Source of the DNA: Wurfbainia villosa
Lineage: Eukaryota > Streptophyta > Magnoliopsida > Zingiberales > Zingiberaceae
Length of the DNA stretch: 64,000 nt
Reading direction: 5' to 3'
Assembly (NCBI GenBank): GCA_025175895.1
Contig: CM045987.1
Span: 37,474,113-37,538,112 of the forward strand
Shown one piece after another: positions 10,741 through 21,983 of the stretch. Each line of letters starts with the position of its first letter. The stretch's first letter is position 1. A program made the position numbers and the translations under genes. The notes beneath the pieces were generated by a model. It worked only from the letters and a program-made list of their open reading frames with translations. It did no database searches and was not told the origin of the DNA.

Positions 10741-10994
10741 AAGAGAGAAGTTCCACTTGGCCACTTCTTCCTTCCTTCTTCCTCTTCTCTTCATTCTCAC
10801 TGAAACCCAAGCTCTCTTCTTCTTCCTTTGGCCGAGAGCCCCTTGCAAGCTAGGAGAGATCTAGGTGACCTCCATTAGGTCATCTCCCCAAGCAAAGCGA
10901 AGGATGTAAGATTTCCCTCACCTGCAGTGTATTCGTTTCGTAGGTTAAATTTCGTAAAGATGAAGTGTAGCCCTTGTAGGTTTAGCCAATTAAG

Positions 10995-11640
10995 TTTTTG
11001 GGCTAAGATTCATGAAAATGATGCTAGGGAACTCCTATAGGTTGTATGCACACTATAGGAATTTTTAGGGACAAAATTTTAACTTGGTGCCCTTATGGGT
11101 TTAAGGCTTTTTAGGGTTAGGGTTTTTTTTATGGAAACTCCCCCTTATGAGGTTAGGCCATGATAAGGCTTTAGGAATGAATTCTAGGGGACTAAACCTA
11201 AGTTGAACCCATTACAAGTTTCGGCCAACTCATATAATTAGGGTTTGGGTTGCAAGAAAAATGTTTCTAATGACCCTAAGATAATTTATATTGCTCATGA
11301 ATTAATATTAGGTGACAAGAACCTAGTTGAACCCATTCCATGGTTGGCCAACTCATCTATCTAGGGTTAGGGTTGCAAGAAAATGGTTCTAATGACACTA
11401 GAATAAGTTATAGTGCTCATGAATGAATATTAGGTGACAAGAACCCTAGTTGAGCCCCTTATAGGTTTTGGCCACCCTAGGTAACTAGGGTTAGGGTGGC
11501 ATGAAAATATCCCTCATGATGCTAGGCTAGGTTATAATGCTTTATGAATGAATTTTAGGGGACAAAACCTAAGCTTGAGCCCCCTTACAAGTTTACCCAT
11601 GGTTTTAGGGTTAGGGTTTCATGAAAACACCCTATATGTA
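10995..11640. repeat. degenerate tandem array, about 123 bp x 5
   Basis: A block containing CTAGTTGAACCCAT, GGCCAACTCAT and TAGGGTTAGGGTT recurs. The GGGTTAGGG/GGGTTTGGG boxes lie near 11113, 11240, 11363, 11487 and 11607, i.e. every 120-127 bp. Units have diverged. Confidence 0.75.
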
Positions 11641-11686
11641 ATTGTGCTATGTGTATAGTTTTAATATGACATGAACTATGCTTGGG

Positions 11687-12012
11687 TGATGAATATGTTA
11701 TGATTCAATGCAACATGAAATTAGGCTATGTGATGAACATGTTTTCACGATTTAATATGCCATGAATGGGCTTAGGAAATATGCTTCATGTTATGATGTA
11801 ATGTGCCATGTAATATGCCGTGATGAACATGTTGTGTGAAGTAATATGCCATGTATATGCTTCCGGAATGTGTTTCAAGTTTATGGAGTATTGTGCCATG
11901 AAATATACCTAGGTGAAGAACATGTTTTGTGATTTAATATGACATGAATATGCTTAGGAAATATGCTTCATGTTTACGATGCAATGTGTCATGAAACATG
12001 CTTATGTGATGA
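11687..12012. repeat. tandem array, about 92 bp
   Basis: TGATGAA(C)ATGT boxes begin at 11687, 11731, 11821, 11914 and 12006, giving a 44-bp half unit followed by units of 90, 93 and 92 bp. Each holds AATATGCCATGAAT and TTAGGAAATATGCTTCATG variants. Confidence 0.75.
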
Positions 12013-12083
12013 ACACGTTTATGCTTTAGGACCCCTTTCGGGTACTCTTATGTTATGAATGCATGTGTCCTTATAAAATGACT

Positions 12084-12307
12084 AAGATGGAGATGCTTCC
12101 CTTTCAAGTAGGGATCAAGAGCTCTCCTTATGATAAGATAAGATGGAGATGCTTCCCTTTCAAGTAGGGATCAAGAGCTCTCCTTATGATAAGATAAGAT
12201 GGAGATGCTTCCCTTTCAAGTAGGGATCAAGAGCTCTCCTTATGTCAAGATAAGATCAAGATGCTTCCCTTCTTATGATGGGGATCAAGAGCATTCTTTA
12301 TATTATG
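12084..12307. repeat. tandem array, 56 bp x 4
   Basis: AAGATGGAGATGCTTCCC begins at 12084, 12140 and 12196, with a diverged copy (AAGATCAAGATGCTTCCC) at 12252: an exact 56-bp period. The first three units are almost identical. Confidence 0.92.
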
Positions 12308-12518
12308 TCCAGAAAAGAAAAGAATTAAGTATTTTACTTTGCAAGAGGTTAAGTACCCGACCTGTCAGGTGGTCGTTAATCAAATCCATAGGGACACAAG
12401 AAGACGTAAGAGGTCTTGCCCTGGTAAGACGTAAGAGGTCTTGCTCTAATAGGGTAGTGGCTCGCTACTGACCTATTAGGGAAGCAGCGCATTATACTTA
12501 ACACAGGGCCCCCCAAAC

Positions 12519-12914
12519 AAGTTATGATGATATTGAAGTATTTATAAGTATATGTTTTGAAAAGAAAAGACTTTTATGATATTGTGTATGCTTATGTTAA
12601 ATGCTTTGAATGCTTACGAACTAGGTTCTTTATGCATGCTAGATGTTATGAAGTTATGATGATATTGAAGTATTTATAAGTATATGTTTTGAAAAGAAAG
12701 GACTTTTATGATATTGTGTATGCTTATGTTAAATGCTCTGAATGCTTACGAACTAGGTTCTTTATGCATGCTAGATGTTATGAAGTTATGATGATATTGA
12801 AGTATTTATAAGTATATGTTTTGAAAAGAAAGGACTTTTATGATATTGTGTATGCTTATGTTAAATGCTCTGAATACTTACGAACTAGGTTCTTTATGCA
12901 TGCTAGATGTTATG
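12519..12914. repeat. tandem array, 132 bp x 3
   Basis: AAGTTATGATGATATTG begins at 12519, 12651 and 12783, with the first bases of a fourth unit at 12915: an exact 132-bp period. Units differ by only a few bases, so the expansion is recent relative to the 123-bp array. Confidence 0.93.
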
Positions 12915-13943
12915 AAGTTATGATGTTTAGAGTTAAGTCTAAGTATGTGGTGACTATGTACTTTATGCTAGTTTAGAATTTATGATGTGGTGAAGGTTAT
13001 GGGTAAGGTTAAGAATACTTGCGATTATGTTCATTCTTAGGGTTTATGTTATTACAAATGTTTATGTTCAAGTTAACCAAATGCTTATGATTCGTCCTTT
13101 ATGCATGTTTGGATTTTCTGATGAATGGTTATGGTTACTTTGAAGAATGTTCATACCTATGTACTTTATGTAGGATTAAGATGTATGTTATTCTGAAGGC
13201 TTAGGTTAGGAATGCTTAATGTTAAGTTTTAAAGCGCTTATGAATACGTCTTTCATGCATGCTTAGTTTATGCGATTATAACGCTCATGTTCAAAGTATG
13301 CCTGCTTAGATTAATTATGCTTAACACCTTATGAACAATTCTATGCCATGCTTAGTTCTTTTTGTACTATTACGGATATGTTGTTGATTAGTGTTGCTAT
13401 GAAATGCTTAGGTCATTTCTATGCGGCATGCTCATGTTCTAATAGTTTGATGAAATCGTGGCTTTTGTGAGTAGGCAGGATCTTACTAAGCTATATGCTT
13501 ATAGTTTATGTTGTCCATATCTGCCAGATAAAGGAAATGCACTAGAGGAGTGAGGAGGGCCGTAATGTATGTGTGTGTGATAGTGGCATGGTGGAAGAAG
13601 ACCCTTCACTATCTGCTTATATTTATATGCTCTAAGAACAATTTAAGACATTGCTTCCGCTTATAAGACTTGTGTTTAATGAGTATCCCTTTATTTAAGA
13701 GGTTCGATATGTTAGAACTCATGAACGAATCCTTTCGTTATGCATGTTATGAAATGAGATAAGATATGTGGTCATGCTAATGATGAATAAGATAGGTGAT
13801 GCATGTGCCAAAGAAGGTTTCAGTTATGATAACCTGTTTAAGCATGTAGACTTTGAACGGATCCATATGTAGTATGCCAATAAAAAAAAAGTATATAGAC
13901 ACAAGTAGCGCCGCCCTGAGAGCAGATAAGGGCGGGCGCTACA

Positions 13944-14741
13944 CTTCCCACCAAATTTCTTGACGTAGTGTGCTACCTCACTTGCCGACAACTCATCCTC
14001 ACTACTTGATGAGTCCTCCTCGGATTCGGATGAGGAAGACACCTCCTTCTTTTCCTTTTTCTTCTTCTCCTTCTTTCCTACAACAAGAGCTATACCCTTC
14101 TCTTTGGATGAAGTGTTAGCTTGTTCATGCAATTGAAATTCACAAAATAACTCATCTAATTTAACTAATGAAAGATCCCTAGAGACCTTATAGGCATCTA
14201 CCATTGAGGCCCATAAGGTGGTCCTAGGGAAGGCTTGTAGTACATACCTCACAAGGTCTCGGTTGTCGACCTTTTCACCTATAACGTGTAGTCCGTTGAC
14301 TACCTCCTTGAAGCGCCCGTGCATTTGGCTCACCGTTTCATTTGTCTTCATAGTGAAGCTTTGGAGTTGGCCAATCAAAAGATCCCTCTTGGCCCTTCTT
14401 GTCTCTTTGGATCCTTCGTTGAGTTCGATGAGCTTCTCCCAAAGCTCTTTTGCAGAGTTGAATGGCCCGACCTTAGATAGTTGCTCCTTGGATAGACCAC
14501 ATTGAAGTGTGGTCGTTGCTTTTGCATTCGCTTGTGCTTTCTTGGCCATCTCTCTTGTCCAATCCTTTGTCGGTAGTGGTGCTCGAATTAAATCGACCGG
14601 CTTCTCAAAACCATCTACAATGCTAAACCAATTTTCAATATCGTTCATTAAATAATACTCCATCCTACCTTTCCAATATCCAAAATCGTTGTCGTCGAAG
14701 AACGGAGGCCTCGCCGTGCTATACCCCTCTTGAAATGCCAT
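13944..14741 (-). CDS. gag: S1 gag, N-terminal half
   Basis: Capsid half of a copia Gag, from ATG 14741 to the solo-LTR insertion. It opens MAFQEGYSTARPPFFDDNDF and includes the W-K-x-R-M box, a long helical middle and the QAFPRTTLWASMVDAYKVS segment shared with the gag of family B at 48119-49095 and 59751-60988. The end is Lys/Glu/Ser-rich. The reading frame resumes at 10440 after the insert and its CTTCC duplication. The last residues of the open frame (down to 13824) come from the LTR. Confidence 0.9.
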
Positions 14742-14782
14742 CTTTGCTCCGGTTGATTGCTAGATCTTCCGATGCGATCCGG

Positions 14783-14794
14783 GCTCTGATACCA
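14783..14794 (-). other. S1 primer binding site
   Basis: Minus strand TGGTATCAGAGC, complementary to the 3' end of initiator-Met tRNA, two bases from the LTR end. It fixes 14797-15902 as the 5' LTR. Confidence 0.93.
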
Positions 14795-14796
14795 CT

Positions 14797-15902
14797 TGTA
14801 AGGGATCGTTTGAAAGCTAGAGGGGGGGTGAATAGCTCTTTTCGTTTCTACAAAAATAATTAGCGGAAGCAAACACAAGTAATATATGTAAAAACAAAAA
14901 CCAATGCTAACAAAGCCTTTACGTGGTTCGGAGATAACGCTCCTACTCCACGGCGATCCTTAAGGTGGATCAACCCAAGCAATTTCACTATGAAGCTTTC
15001 TCTTTACAAAGACCTCCTCTTCTTACAAAAGATGACAATGAAGATTTGAGAGGAGAAAGGAGATTAATACACTTAGAAAGCTTGGAAAACTTGTAGGAGC
15101 TTAGAAGAAAGATCAGAATATAAGCATTAGGCTCTTCTTGCTCCCCTTGGGCTCTTTTTATAGGAAAGAGCCTCTTTTTTCCGTTGAGGTCTATCGACCG
15201 ATGACTTTCATCGATCATTCGCCGATTCTAACGGCCGAACAGCCGGATTTTGCGGGATTTGCCGTCGCCATCGCCACGGAAGACTATCGATCGATCGCCT
15301 AGCGAAGACTATCGATCGGTCGCCATGATATGATCGGCCCGATGCTGCGGTTAGACCAGGCGTAACGATCGATAACAACGAACTCTAATGCGTTTAATGG
15401 CGCCATGTTCGCATAATGAGTCGATAATTCATACTTGAAAACATAACCTAAGCCTAGACTTAACCTTCTAGCTTCTCCATCAGCCTTGCGCCTCTAGGAT
15501 TTCTCTGAGTCCACGACTCCATCCATGCGCTTGCCTTCAAAAGCTTCCTTCGGTTTTGTCATGCTTTGGGTTTCTTCTTTGCCAAAGTACGCTTGGACTT
15601 TATGCCACCAAGACTACATGCTTGGACTTATGCCGCCAAGACTTTCCTTTGGTCTTCCTTTTCCAAGGACTGCTTGGACTTTACGCTGCCAAGATTACAT
15701 GCTTGGACTTATGCTGCCAAGACCTTTCCTTGACTTCTCTTTGCCAAGATCACACTTGGACTTATCTTTTACCAAGTCTTCATACTTGGATTTTCCTGTC
15801 ACTTAAACATGTATACAATTAGATCACAAAACATTGCCTAACTTAGATGATTATCCAAACATCAAAATATATATAAATGCTTAGGGCATTGTTGCACCAA
15901 CA
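14797..15902 (-). repeat. S1 5' LTR
   Basis: 1106 bp, same ends as 2034-3251. It carries the TATA box at 15154-15162, the CGATCG-rich block at about 15180-15425 in a shorter and rearranged form, and the CTTGG/CCAAG array at about 15585-15790. It would drive transcription of S1 toward lower coordinates. Confidence 0.95.
15154..15162 (-). promoter_or_regulatory. TATA box in S1 5' LTR
   Basis: Minus strand TATAAAAAG; the candidate core promoter of S1. Confidence 0.65.
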
Positions 15903-15907
15903 CAACA
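15903..15907. repeat. target site duplication CAACA, right of S1
   Basis: Matches 2029-2033. The pol frame of X resumes here. Confidence 0.95.
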
Positions 15908-16843
15908 TTCCTAAGAGATATGGATTTCTCATAAGTGAATCGAACGATGTGTTACTCATTGATGATGAGGAGCCTACCAGTTATGAAGAAGGGATGACAA
16001 GTTCAGAAAGGGATAAGTGGCTAGAAGCCATGAAGTCCGAAATGGATTCCATGTATGAAAACCAAGTTTGGAACTTGGTTGACCCACCTGAAGGCATCAA
16101 GCCTATAGGGTGCAAGTGGGTTTTCAAGAAGAAAACTGACATGGATGGTAATGTGATTACCTATAAAGCTAGATTAGTGGCGAAAGGATATCATCAAAAA
16201 CAAGGTGTTGATTATGACGAAAGCTATTCGCCTGTAGCTATGCTTAAATCCATTCAAATGCTCCTGGCCATAGTGGATCATTATGATTATGAGATATGGC
16301 AGATGGATGTGAAAACAGCTTTCCTAAATGGAAACCTGCTCGAGAACGTGTATATGATACAACATGAGGGTTTCACATCGGTTGATAAATCCAAGGTATG
16401 CAAATTGCGACGGTCCATATATGGATTGAAGCAAGCATCCAGGAGCTGGAATATCCGTTTTGATGAGACAATCAAAAAGTTTGATTTCTCACAAAATCCA
16501 GATGAACCTTGTGTGTACAAGAAGCTTAGTGGGAGTGCAGTCGTGTTCCTAGTATTATATGTCGATGACATATTACTTATAGGAAACGATGTTTCAATCT
16601 TACAGTCAGTTAAGGTTTGGTTATCCAAGACATTCTCCATGAAAGACCTGGGAGAAGCAACCTACATCCTCGGGATTAAAATCTATAGAGATAGATCAAA
16701 ATGGTTGCTTGGTCTTTCGCAGTCTACATATATAGACCGAGTGCTAAAAAGGTTCAGCATGTCAGAATCCAAGAAAGGTTTCCTACCCATCAGGCATGGG
16801 GTACACCTTTCGAAGTCTATGTGTCCGCGCACAGAAGACGAGT
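15903..16843 (+). pseudogene. pol: copia X reverse transcriptase, truncated
   Basis: Open over more than 310 codons. Visible motifs include KWLEAMKSEMDSM, GCKWVFKKK, IWQMDVKTAFLNG, SIYGLKQASRSWN and an intact YVDDILLIGND active site. It stops abruptly after the MCPRTEDE segment. The rest of RT, all RNase H, the polypurine tract and the first 490 bp or so of the 3' LTR are deleted, and a CTTTGAC word lies at the junction. The integrase of the same element ends at 2033. Confidence 0.92.
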
Positions 16844-18561
16844 GCTTTGACATCTTAAGCAAGCATCTCTGAGGAGATGTGGACCCGGGATGATTGGGTA
16901 TATGTCGAAGTGATCGAAGGTGTTTGAATAGCCTATAAAGGATTCATGTTTAGAGTATACCCATGCGAGGAGATGTATACCCATGGCCTCTCGTCGGATT
17001 GTTACTAAAATCTTTGGCCAAAGCATTACATGTTTTGAGTAAGGTACTCTTTGATACATGTGCAGTAACTAGAATCCGTTGGACGAAGAAATGATACTTG
17101 GGCTAGGTGTGACATAGTTAGCCTAGTGAGGACTGACACTATAGACCATGTCCTGAACCAAGTGGGTATAAGATGAGTGAAGGGAATGGGGCACGATTCA
17201 TTCGAGCTGCTGAAGGGTTTCAGAAATAGTTCTGGATCAACCGTTGATTTTTTCGATTAATTGGGGATCATGATGTACTACTAGGTGCCACTCATGATCG
17301 TTCTATAATTAATGGTTAATTATAGATGGCCAACATAAACCGAGAACCTATTTGGTCACACGCACAATGAGCGTGATCTGAAGGATTTAAAACGAGCTTG
17401 AGAATGAGATTCTCAGACCGAGAGAAACTAAGTTTGGTTGGACCAAACAAGAAGCGAGCATGAAATTGTTTCAGTCACAATGGAAGTGTGGATGGGTAGT
17501 GTCTTATGAAGACATAATGGATGAACCAAAATGGTTTGGTTCTAATCCAATGGAGGAGAATAAACAAAGGGTTTGGTTTATTTTAAACGAATGAACCAAA
17601 GTTGGTTCGGTTCGTTTTAACTTAAAATAAACCATCATGGTTTGTATTATTTTAACTTAAATTAATGGACCGGGTTAACGGGCCTTATTGTTATGATCTG
17701 ATAACCATTAAGAGAATTAGTTCTCTATAAAAGAGGGCTTAAGGGTTTGTTAAGACCTAATCCAAAAGCCCTTGACCTAATTGTTGCCGCCCTCCTTCCT
17801 CTCCTTGGAGAAGTCGGCGCCAACCTCCATTGCCGCCGCCCACCTCCTTGTGCCGCCATCCAAATTGTTGCCGGCATCCAAGCTTCGGCTGGTGATCCTC
17901 TGGCAACTCTCCGGTGATCTCCTTTGGGTTCGGCATCAAGGTGAGCTTCATCCTACCCTTTTTGGTCGGCCCTTACTCCTCCACCAAAGCTGTCCAGTTT
18001 TCTAAATAGCTTGTTTCCCTCTCGTCGGAGCGTCATTTGGATGATGTTTGGAGCTCCGACAGCAGTAGCCTTGCCAGGGATTCGATCTCCGGTAATCCTC
18101 ATAGGTGGAGGACGAAGGATTCGTCAAACGGTTGACGAATACCTCTCCGGAGAAGCGAGTTTTGAGGACTCATTTTTGGATCCGAATTTGGATTCAGAAT
18201 CGTGATCTTCTCTCGATCACATCATCTTCAACACGAGGCTAGTAACCCATACGAAGACGAAGCTCGTGACTTGGTGAAGTCATCCCGAAGATACTCAGCA
18301 TGGATACGGATAGAGACGATTCTAGCAAGGATCATTCCGGTTGATTCCTTTCCCGCTACACGTGATACGTAAGGTATACGTAGTTAAATTTCCTTTTATT
18401 GCAAAATTTAAATTTACGGTTATGTCTACACATGTTGTACTATGCATGCGTGTGATGTGTGTGTTGTAATAAATTAGATTTATTATTTTATTCCTTCCAC
18501 TGTGCATATGTTTACGAAACATGTTTGAACACACACTCGCCGCGGTGCCGGAAACCCAACA
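16844..18561 (+). repeat. copia X 3' LTR, 5'-truncated
   Basis: Its first 550 bp or so align with 32190-32740, the LTR of fragment Y (GATGATTGGGTATA, CATGTCCTGAACCAAGTGGG). It ends CGGAAACCCAACA, a typical copia LTR terminus. Estimated full length is about 2.2 kb. Minus- and plus-strand open frames inside (17757-18205) show no domains. Confidence 0.8.
17726..17733 (+). promoter_or_regulatory. TATA box in X LTR
   Basis: TATAAAAG in TTCTCTATAAAAGAGGGC; candidate core promoter of the X family. Confidence 0.55.
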
Positions 18562-18709
18562 GATTGCACCAACAAAATTAAGTACTGAAAGAAACTCAAC
18601 AACTTAGACATGAATAAATGAAAATACCAGAAAAGAAACTATTGCTAGGAAACAAAACAAAATAAATCTTGGGGTCTCCCCCCTCAGACTTAAATGAAAA
18701 TATACCTCT

Positions 18710-20310
18710 AATATGGTGGACGAGGTGGAAAGTCTGGGAGCCTGGGCATCTCTGGATCTTGGGAGAACCTACTGCTGAGCCGCTGATGTCACATATACAT
18801 GTGGTCGATCTGGGAGCTAGTGGATGCAGCGGCTGCTCGGTGCTCCTTCTCCCTAGCCCACTGCGCCTGCTAGGCATACATATGCTGCCGCATCTCCCTG
18901 CGGTAGGTTGCCTCATCCTAACGACGAACAACCTCCTCCTGGAAGTATATGCGGGCCTCATCGTAGAACTCCTCAGCCCGCTGGAAATGCTCCTGGAATC
19001 CCTGGAACTCCGCTTGCTGGTTGGCACTCTGCTCCTCCCATCGGTGCCTCTACATCTGCTTCTCAGTGTAAATGTCGTCGAGGCGTGATCGGAACTCCGA
19101 GAAATCATAGGCCGACCTACCTGCATCCTGCTCAAAAGTAGAAAAAGATGGTGGTGCAGGTGTGGGCTCCTGTCGACATGGACTAGGTGGGCTCCTATGC
19201 ATGTGTGTGCTGGAGGGAGAGTGATACAAAGGTGGAGATATGGACACTGATGTGGATGGTCCCTCGTCTGGAGGGGACTCCACTATCAGGTCCAAGTGCC
19301 AGTTGGTGCGTATAGCGATGGTGGTACAATCTGAGTCGGGGAGCCTAAGGGCTGGAAGATTTTTCCTTACAAAGCATAAGGAGTCTCCTTCTCTTACAAT
19401 CACCTTCATGGCCATGCATACTCCTAGGTCAATCCTAGGGCTCCCCTCTATATTCTCCAATGTTGTGTAATCGTACCCCATCCTATAGCAAATGTGGGTA
19501 AGTAGGCCTCCCACATTGATCTCTCCGGGTGCTGCTTTGCCTATTTTCACTAAGTGTCTGATGAAGTGGGACCCTACATTGATGCTACTCCTTTCTTGTA
19601 GCATATCCCATATGCAAAGCAGCTCTTTAGCTCTAACTACACCGTCACTCTCCCCACGACCAAATATAGTACTGGCCATGATGCGGTGAAGGTATCGAAA
19701 GACGGGATTTTGGAGGGGCGACGCTTTGGTCCTAGAAGGGTCATAAGCGTGCTCTCCCATCAACTCGGTCCAACATTTTCGAGAGTTGAACCCAATAGGG
19801 GTTCTTCTCTCTCCCTCACTTGGTAAGCCAAAGCATGAGTTCCATTGGTGAAGGGTCCACTCATGCTCAATGTTAAAAATCCTAAAAGTTATTTTACCCT
19901 CCTTGCTCTCTCTACCCATTAAAACTTCTGCCTCTAAAGAACTAAAAAATTCCAAAACTATCCTAGGGTAGGTTAGGTGCTTTATTCCCATAATCTCTTC
20001 CCACCCCATTTTTACAAATAGGGTTTGCATATCACCTAACAACCCTAAAAATTCTAGCAAATCCTCATCTAAATACCTAGTAGAAGTAAGTTTACGAGTA
20101 GAGAGCATATTGTAACTATCTCTTTGTTCATTATTGCGAAAAAGTAGAGTGGGTAGGGCGTTACCCTCTTCTAAAGCTTGAGAGGCGTCGGCTCTCCTTG
20201 TTCGTCGTCCGAGGCACCGGATCGGAATGCTACGGTCTTGGTCCTCCTCAACTTTGCTCCCTTTGGCTTCTTCAGAGGTTAGAAATTCTTCTAGAGGAAG
20301 GGGAAAACGA
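18710..20310 (-). CDS. Athila ORF1-type protein
   Basis: The open frame 20108-19050 encodes 352 residues; the frame stays open upstream to about 20320 without an ATG. It continues downstream to about 18710 with several stops in a Gln/Glu/Arg-rich helical tail. Segments such as FVKMGWEEIMGIKHLTYPR and IEHEWTLHQWNSCFGLPSE fit the plant Athila ORF-1 / putative plant transposon protein family. Its role is unknown; it lies after gag-protease, where some elements have an envelope-like ORF. A Pro/Ser-rich segment is near the C-terminus. The central 350 codons are intact, in contrast to the broken gag-protease nearby. Confidence 0.7.
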
Positions 20311-20314
20311 AATC

Positions 20315-20490
20315 ACACGGCTAGGGCATGAACTTTTGAAGCACACGGCGCAAATCGGGTGAAAACACATGGCTCGCTCCTTTTAACCTTGCACACCATG
20401 GCCATGTGAAAACACATGGCTAGGCCGTGTGTGCCTCTGGTCAGTCGGGCATGGTCGTGGGAAAACACACGGCTAGGCCGTGTGTCCCCA
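20315..20490. repeat. CACGGCTAGGCCGTG palindrome cluster
   Basis: At least four spaced copies of (GAAAA)CACACGGCTAGGCCGTGTG or parts of it (near 20315, 20362, 20408 and 20461), each a near-palindrome. It lies just upstream of the ORF1-type frame on the minus strand. Confidence 0.75.
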
Positions 20491-20730
20491 TTTTTCGCTC
20501 ATTTATGCACCATTGGCCGAATTTTCTCATACACTTCGCCGTGTAGGCTAATATGGGTCTCATTTTTGCCTAGCAAAGTTCTTTTCTATTCCTAACTCTA
20601 AATGCGATGGAAATCAAAACTAAAATCAAACAAATGTATGCAATGCAATCGAAATGGGAAATCTAAAACTAAACTTGGGTTGCCTCCCAAGAAGCCTTTG
20701 TTTAAGGTCGTTTAGCTCGACCGCACTCTA
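20491..20730 (-). other. spacer of the Athila-like element
   Basis: Noncoding. It includes, on the minus strand, CTTGGGAGGCAACCC (near 20675-20690), a phrase I recognise from the end of gypsy coding regions in plants. Confidence 0.5.
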
Positions 20731-20800
20731 CTATCAACTTGGCTCTGGTGGTTCGCTGAACCTCCATTCATCCGTCTCAGGATCTGGGTACACAGCTTCC
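20731..20800 (-). pseudogene. tail of gag-protease frame
   Basis: The minus strand reads a short tail (PDPETDEWRFSEPPEPS) ending in TGA. It joins, across the 20801-23200 LTR and its CTTCC duplication, to the protease end (YVIPARARKE) at 23206. The gag-protease protein therefore ends here without entering RT. Confidence 0.6.
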
Positions 20801-21738
20801 TGTTAGGATGTATACTGAAAGCCTAGCTCTTTTGTATGAACATCTTTATTTTGAAATAAGAATCACATGATCATTGTTTGCACTTTATATTTATGATATA
20901 TGTGCATATTGTCTAATACTTTACATTGTAGATAACATGGTGCTTGGGTGTGGCACAGAAGATCATGTTATCAGTCCCTTGTAGAGTATAAGTAGAGGCT
21001 CACAACCAAGATGACTTTGGACAAATCATTGGCATGGTTGTAGTGTAGCTTGGTATTATTTTGTCTTGAACATAAAGTTACACTAGTACACTTAGGTGTA
21101 TTGAGTAGGACCGACATAGAGGTGATTCAATTTATTGCTGACTACATAATTGAATCGGACCTCGGATATTATGTTGTACATGCTCTTAATCCCGATATAA
21201 TAATGGGCACATGTACTTAATACTTATTTTTTTGATTTACCAGAGGGTGAGATTTCTATGGATTAAATCAATATGCCCGGTAAGTTGGGAAATGATATTA
21301 TTTACATGGTGTGCCATTGATTATAGGAGGAAATCGTGTTTTATATATTAGGTTGATGATGTCCCCTTGAGGAGCTCATAAGGTTCATCATGTAAACCCT
21401 GCAGGTTGACTTAGTCAACATGATGATAAGGTTGAGTGGTACTACTCGAGGAGTTAGATGTTAATTAATTGATGGTCAGTAAATCAATTAATTGACGAAC
21501 ATTCAATATCTTAAACACAGGGAGATGGATGTACAAATAATATATGGAGCTCATATTAATTTATGGGGGTTTGTGAGGTAGTTCGATGATGATCCTCTAG
21601 TGGAATGGAACATCATTGATGAATCAAGTTTGTGTGGTTCCGATCCATCGAGTGGCCAAAAACCCAACTCCTCCTCATGGTCCCTATTGTAGCCTAATAT
21701 AAACCTCATGAAGTCTAGATCAAATGATGGAAAACAAA

Positions 21739-21954
21739 TCTCTAGATCCGACGGTTGGGATTAAATCCCTAGAACCGACGGTGGAGATTAAATCTCTAGA
21801 TCTGACGGTTGGGACTAAAACCCTAGAACCGATGGTTGAGATTAAATCTCTAGATCCGACGGTTGGGATTAAAACCCTAGAATCGACGGTTGAGATTAAA
21901 TCACTAGATCCGACGGTTGAGATTAAAACCCTAGAACCGACGGTGGAGATTAAA
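21739..21954 (+). repeat. 27-bp minisatellite, 8 units
   Basis: Eight units of exactly 27 bp, built around CTAGATCCGACGGTTGAGAT and its CCTAGAACCGACGGTGGAGA variant, in rough alternation. It ends about 20 bp before the TATA box. As 27 is a multiple of three the frame stays open (LDPTVEIKS-like), but no coding role is supported. Confidence 0.95.
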
Positions 21955-21974
21955 CCAAGGCCTAAACCTAACTC

Positions 21975-21983
21975 TATATATAA
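21975..21983 (+). promoter_or_regulatory. TATA box of family-C solo LTR
   Basis: TATATATAA in ACTCTATATATAAGGGAGC, directly downstream of the minisatellite; conserved in position in the other family-C LTRs. Confidence 0.65.

Larger units (their letters stand above)
10446..13943 (+). mobile_element. gypsy-type solo LTR a
   Basis: 3498 bp starting TGTAACGCCCG and ending GGGCGCTACA, with CTTCC on both sides (10441-10445 and 13944-13948). It has no internal region, so it is a solo LTR left by LTR-LTR recombination. The termini (TGTAAC... / ...CTACA) and the great length resemble Tekay/Del-type Ty3-gypsy LTRs; this lineage call rests on ends only. It splits the gag of S1. About 1.9 kb of it is tandem repeats of four different periods. 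Confidence 0.88.
2034..15902 (-). mobile_element. SIRE-like Ty1-copia element S1
   Basis: Nearly complete LTR retrotransposon on the minus strand: 5' LTR 14797-15902, primer site 14783-14794, gag, protease, integrase, RT, RNase H, a post-pol envelope-like ORF, polypurine tract 3252-3265 and 3' LTR 2034-3251. LTRs run TG...CA, and CAACA flanks both ends. The order and the extra ORF between RNase H and the 3' LTR match the SIRE (Maximus) group of copia elements. A gypsy-type solo LTR (10446-13943) sits in gag; without it S1 is about 10.4 kb. Pol carries a nonsense codon and a frameshift, so this copy is not autonomous as read. Confidence 0.93.

Noticed and set aside
12199..12471. 90-codon plus-strand frame
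   Set aside because: Starts inside the 56-bp repeats of a solo LTR and has no recognisable domain.
14783..14794. tRNA fragment
   Set aside because: Only 12 bases match initiator-Met tRNA at the exact primer-site position; no cloverleaf is present.
17757..18205. Several small frames that could be a host exon
   Set aside because: They lie within the X-family LTR downstream of its TATA box, with no shared frame or domain.
18669..19141. Plus-strand frames opposite the Athila ORF1
   Set aside because: Antisense shadows of the Gln/Arg-rich tail of the ORF1-type protein.
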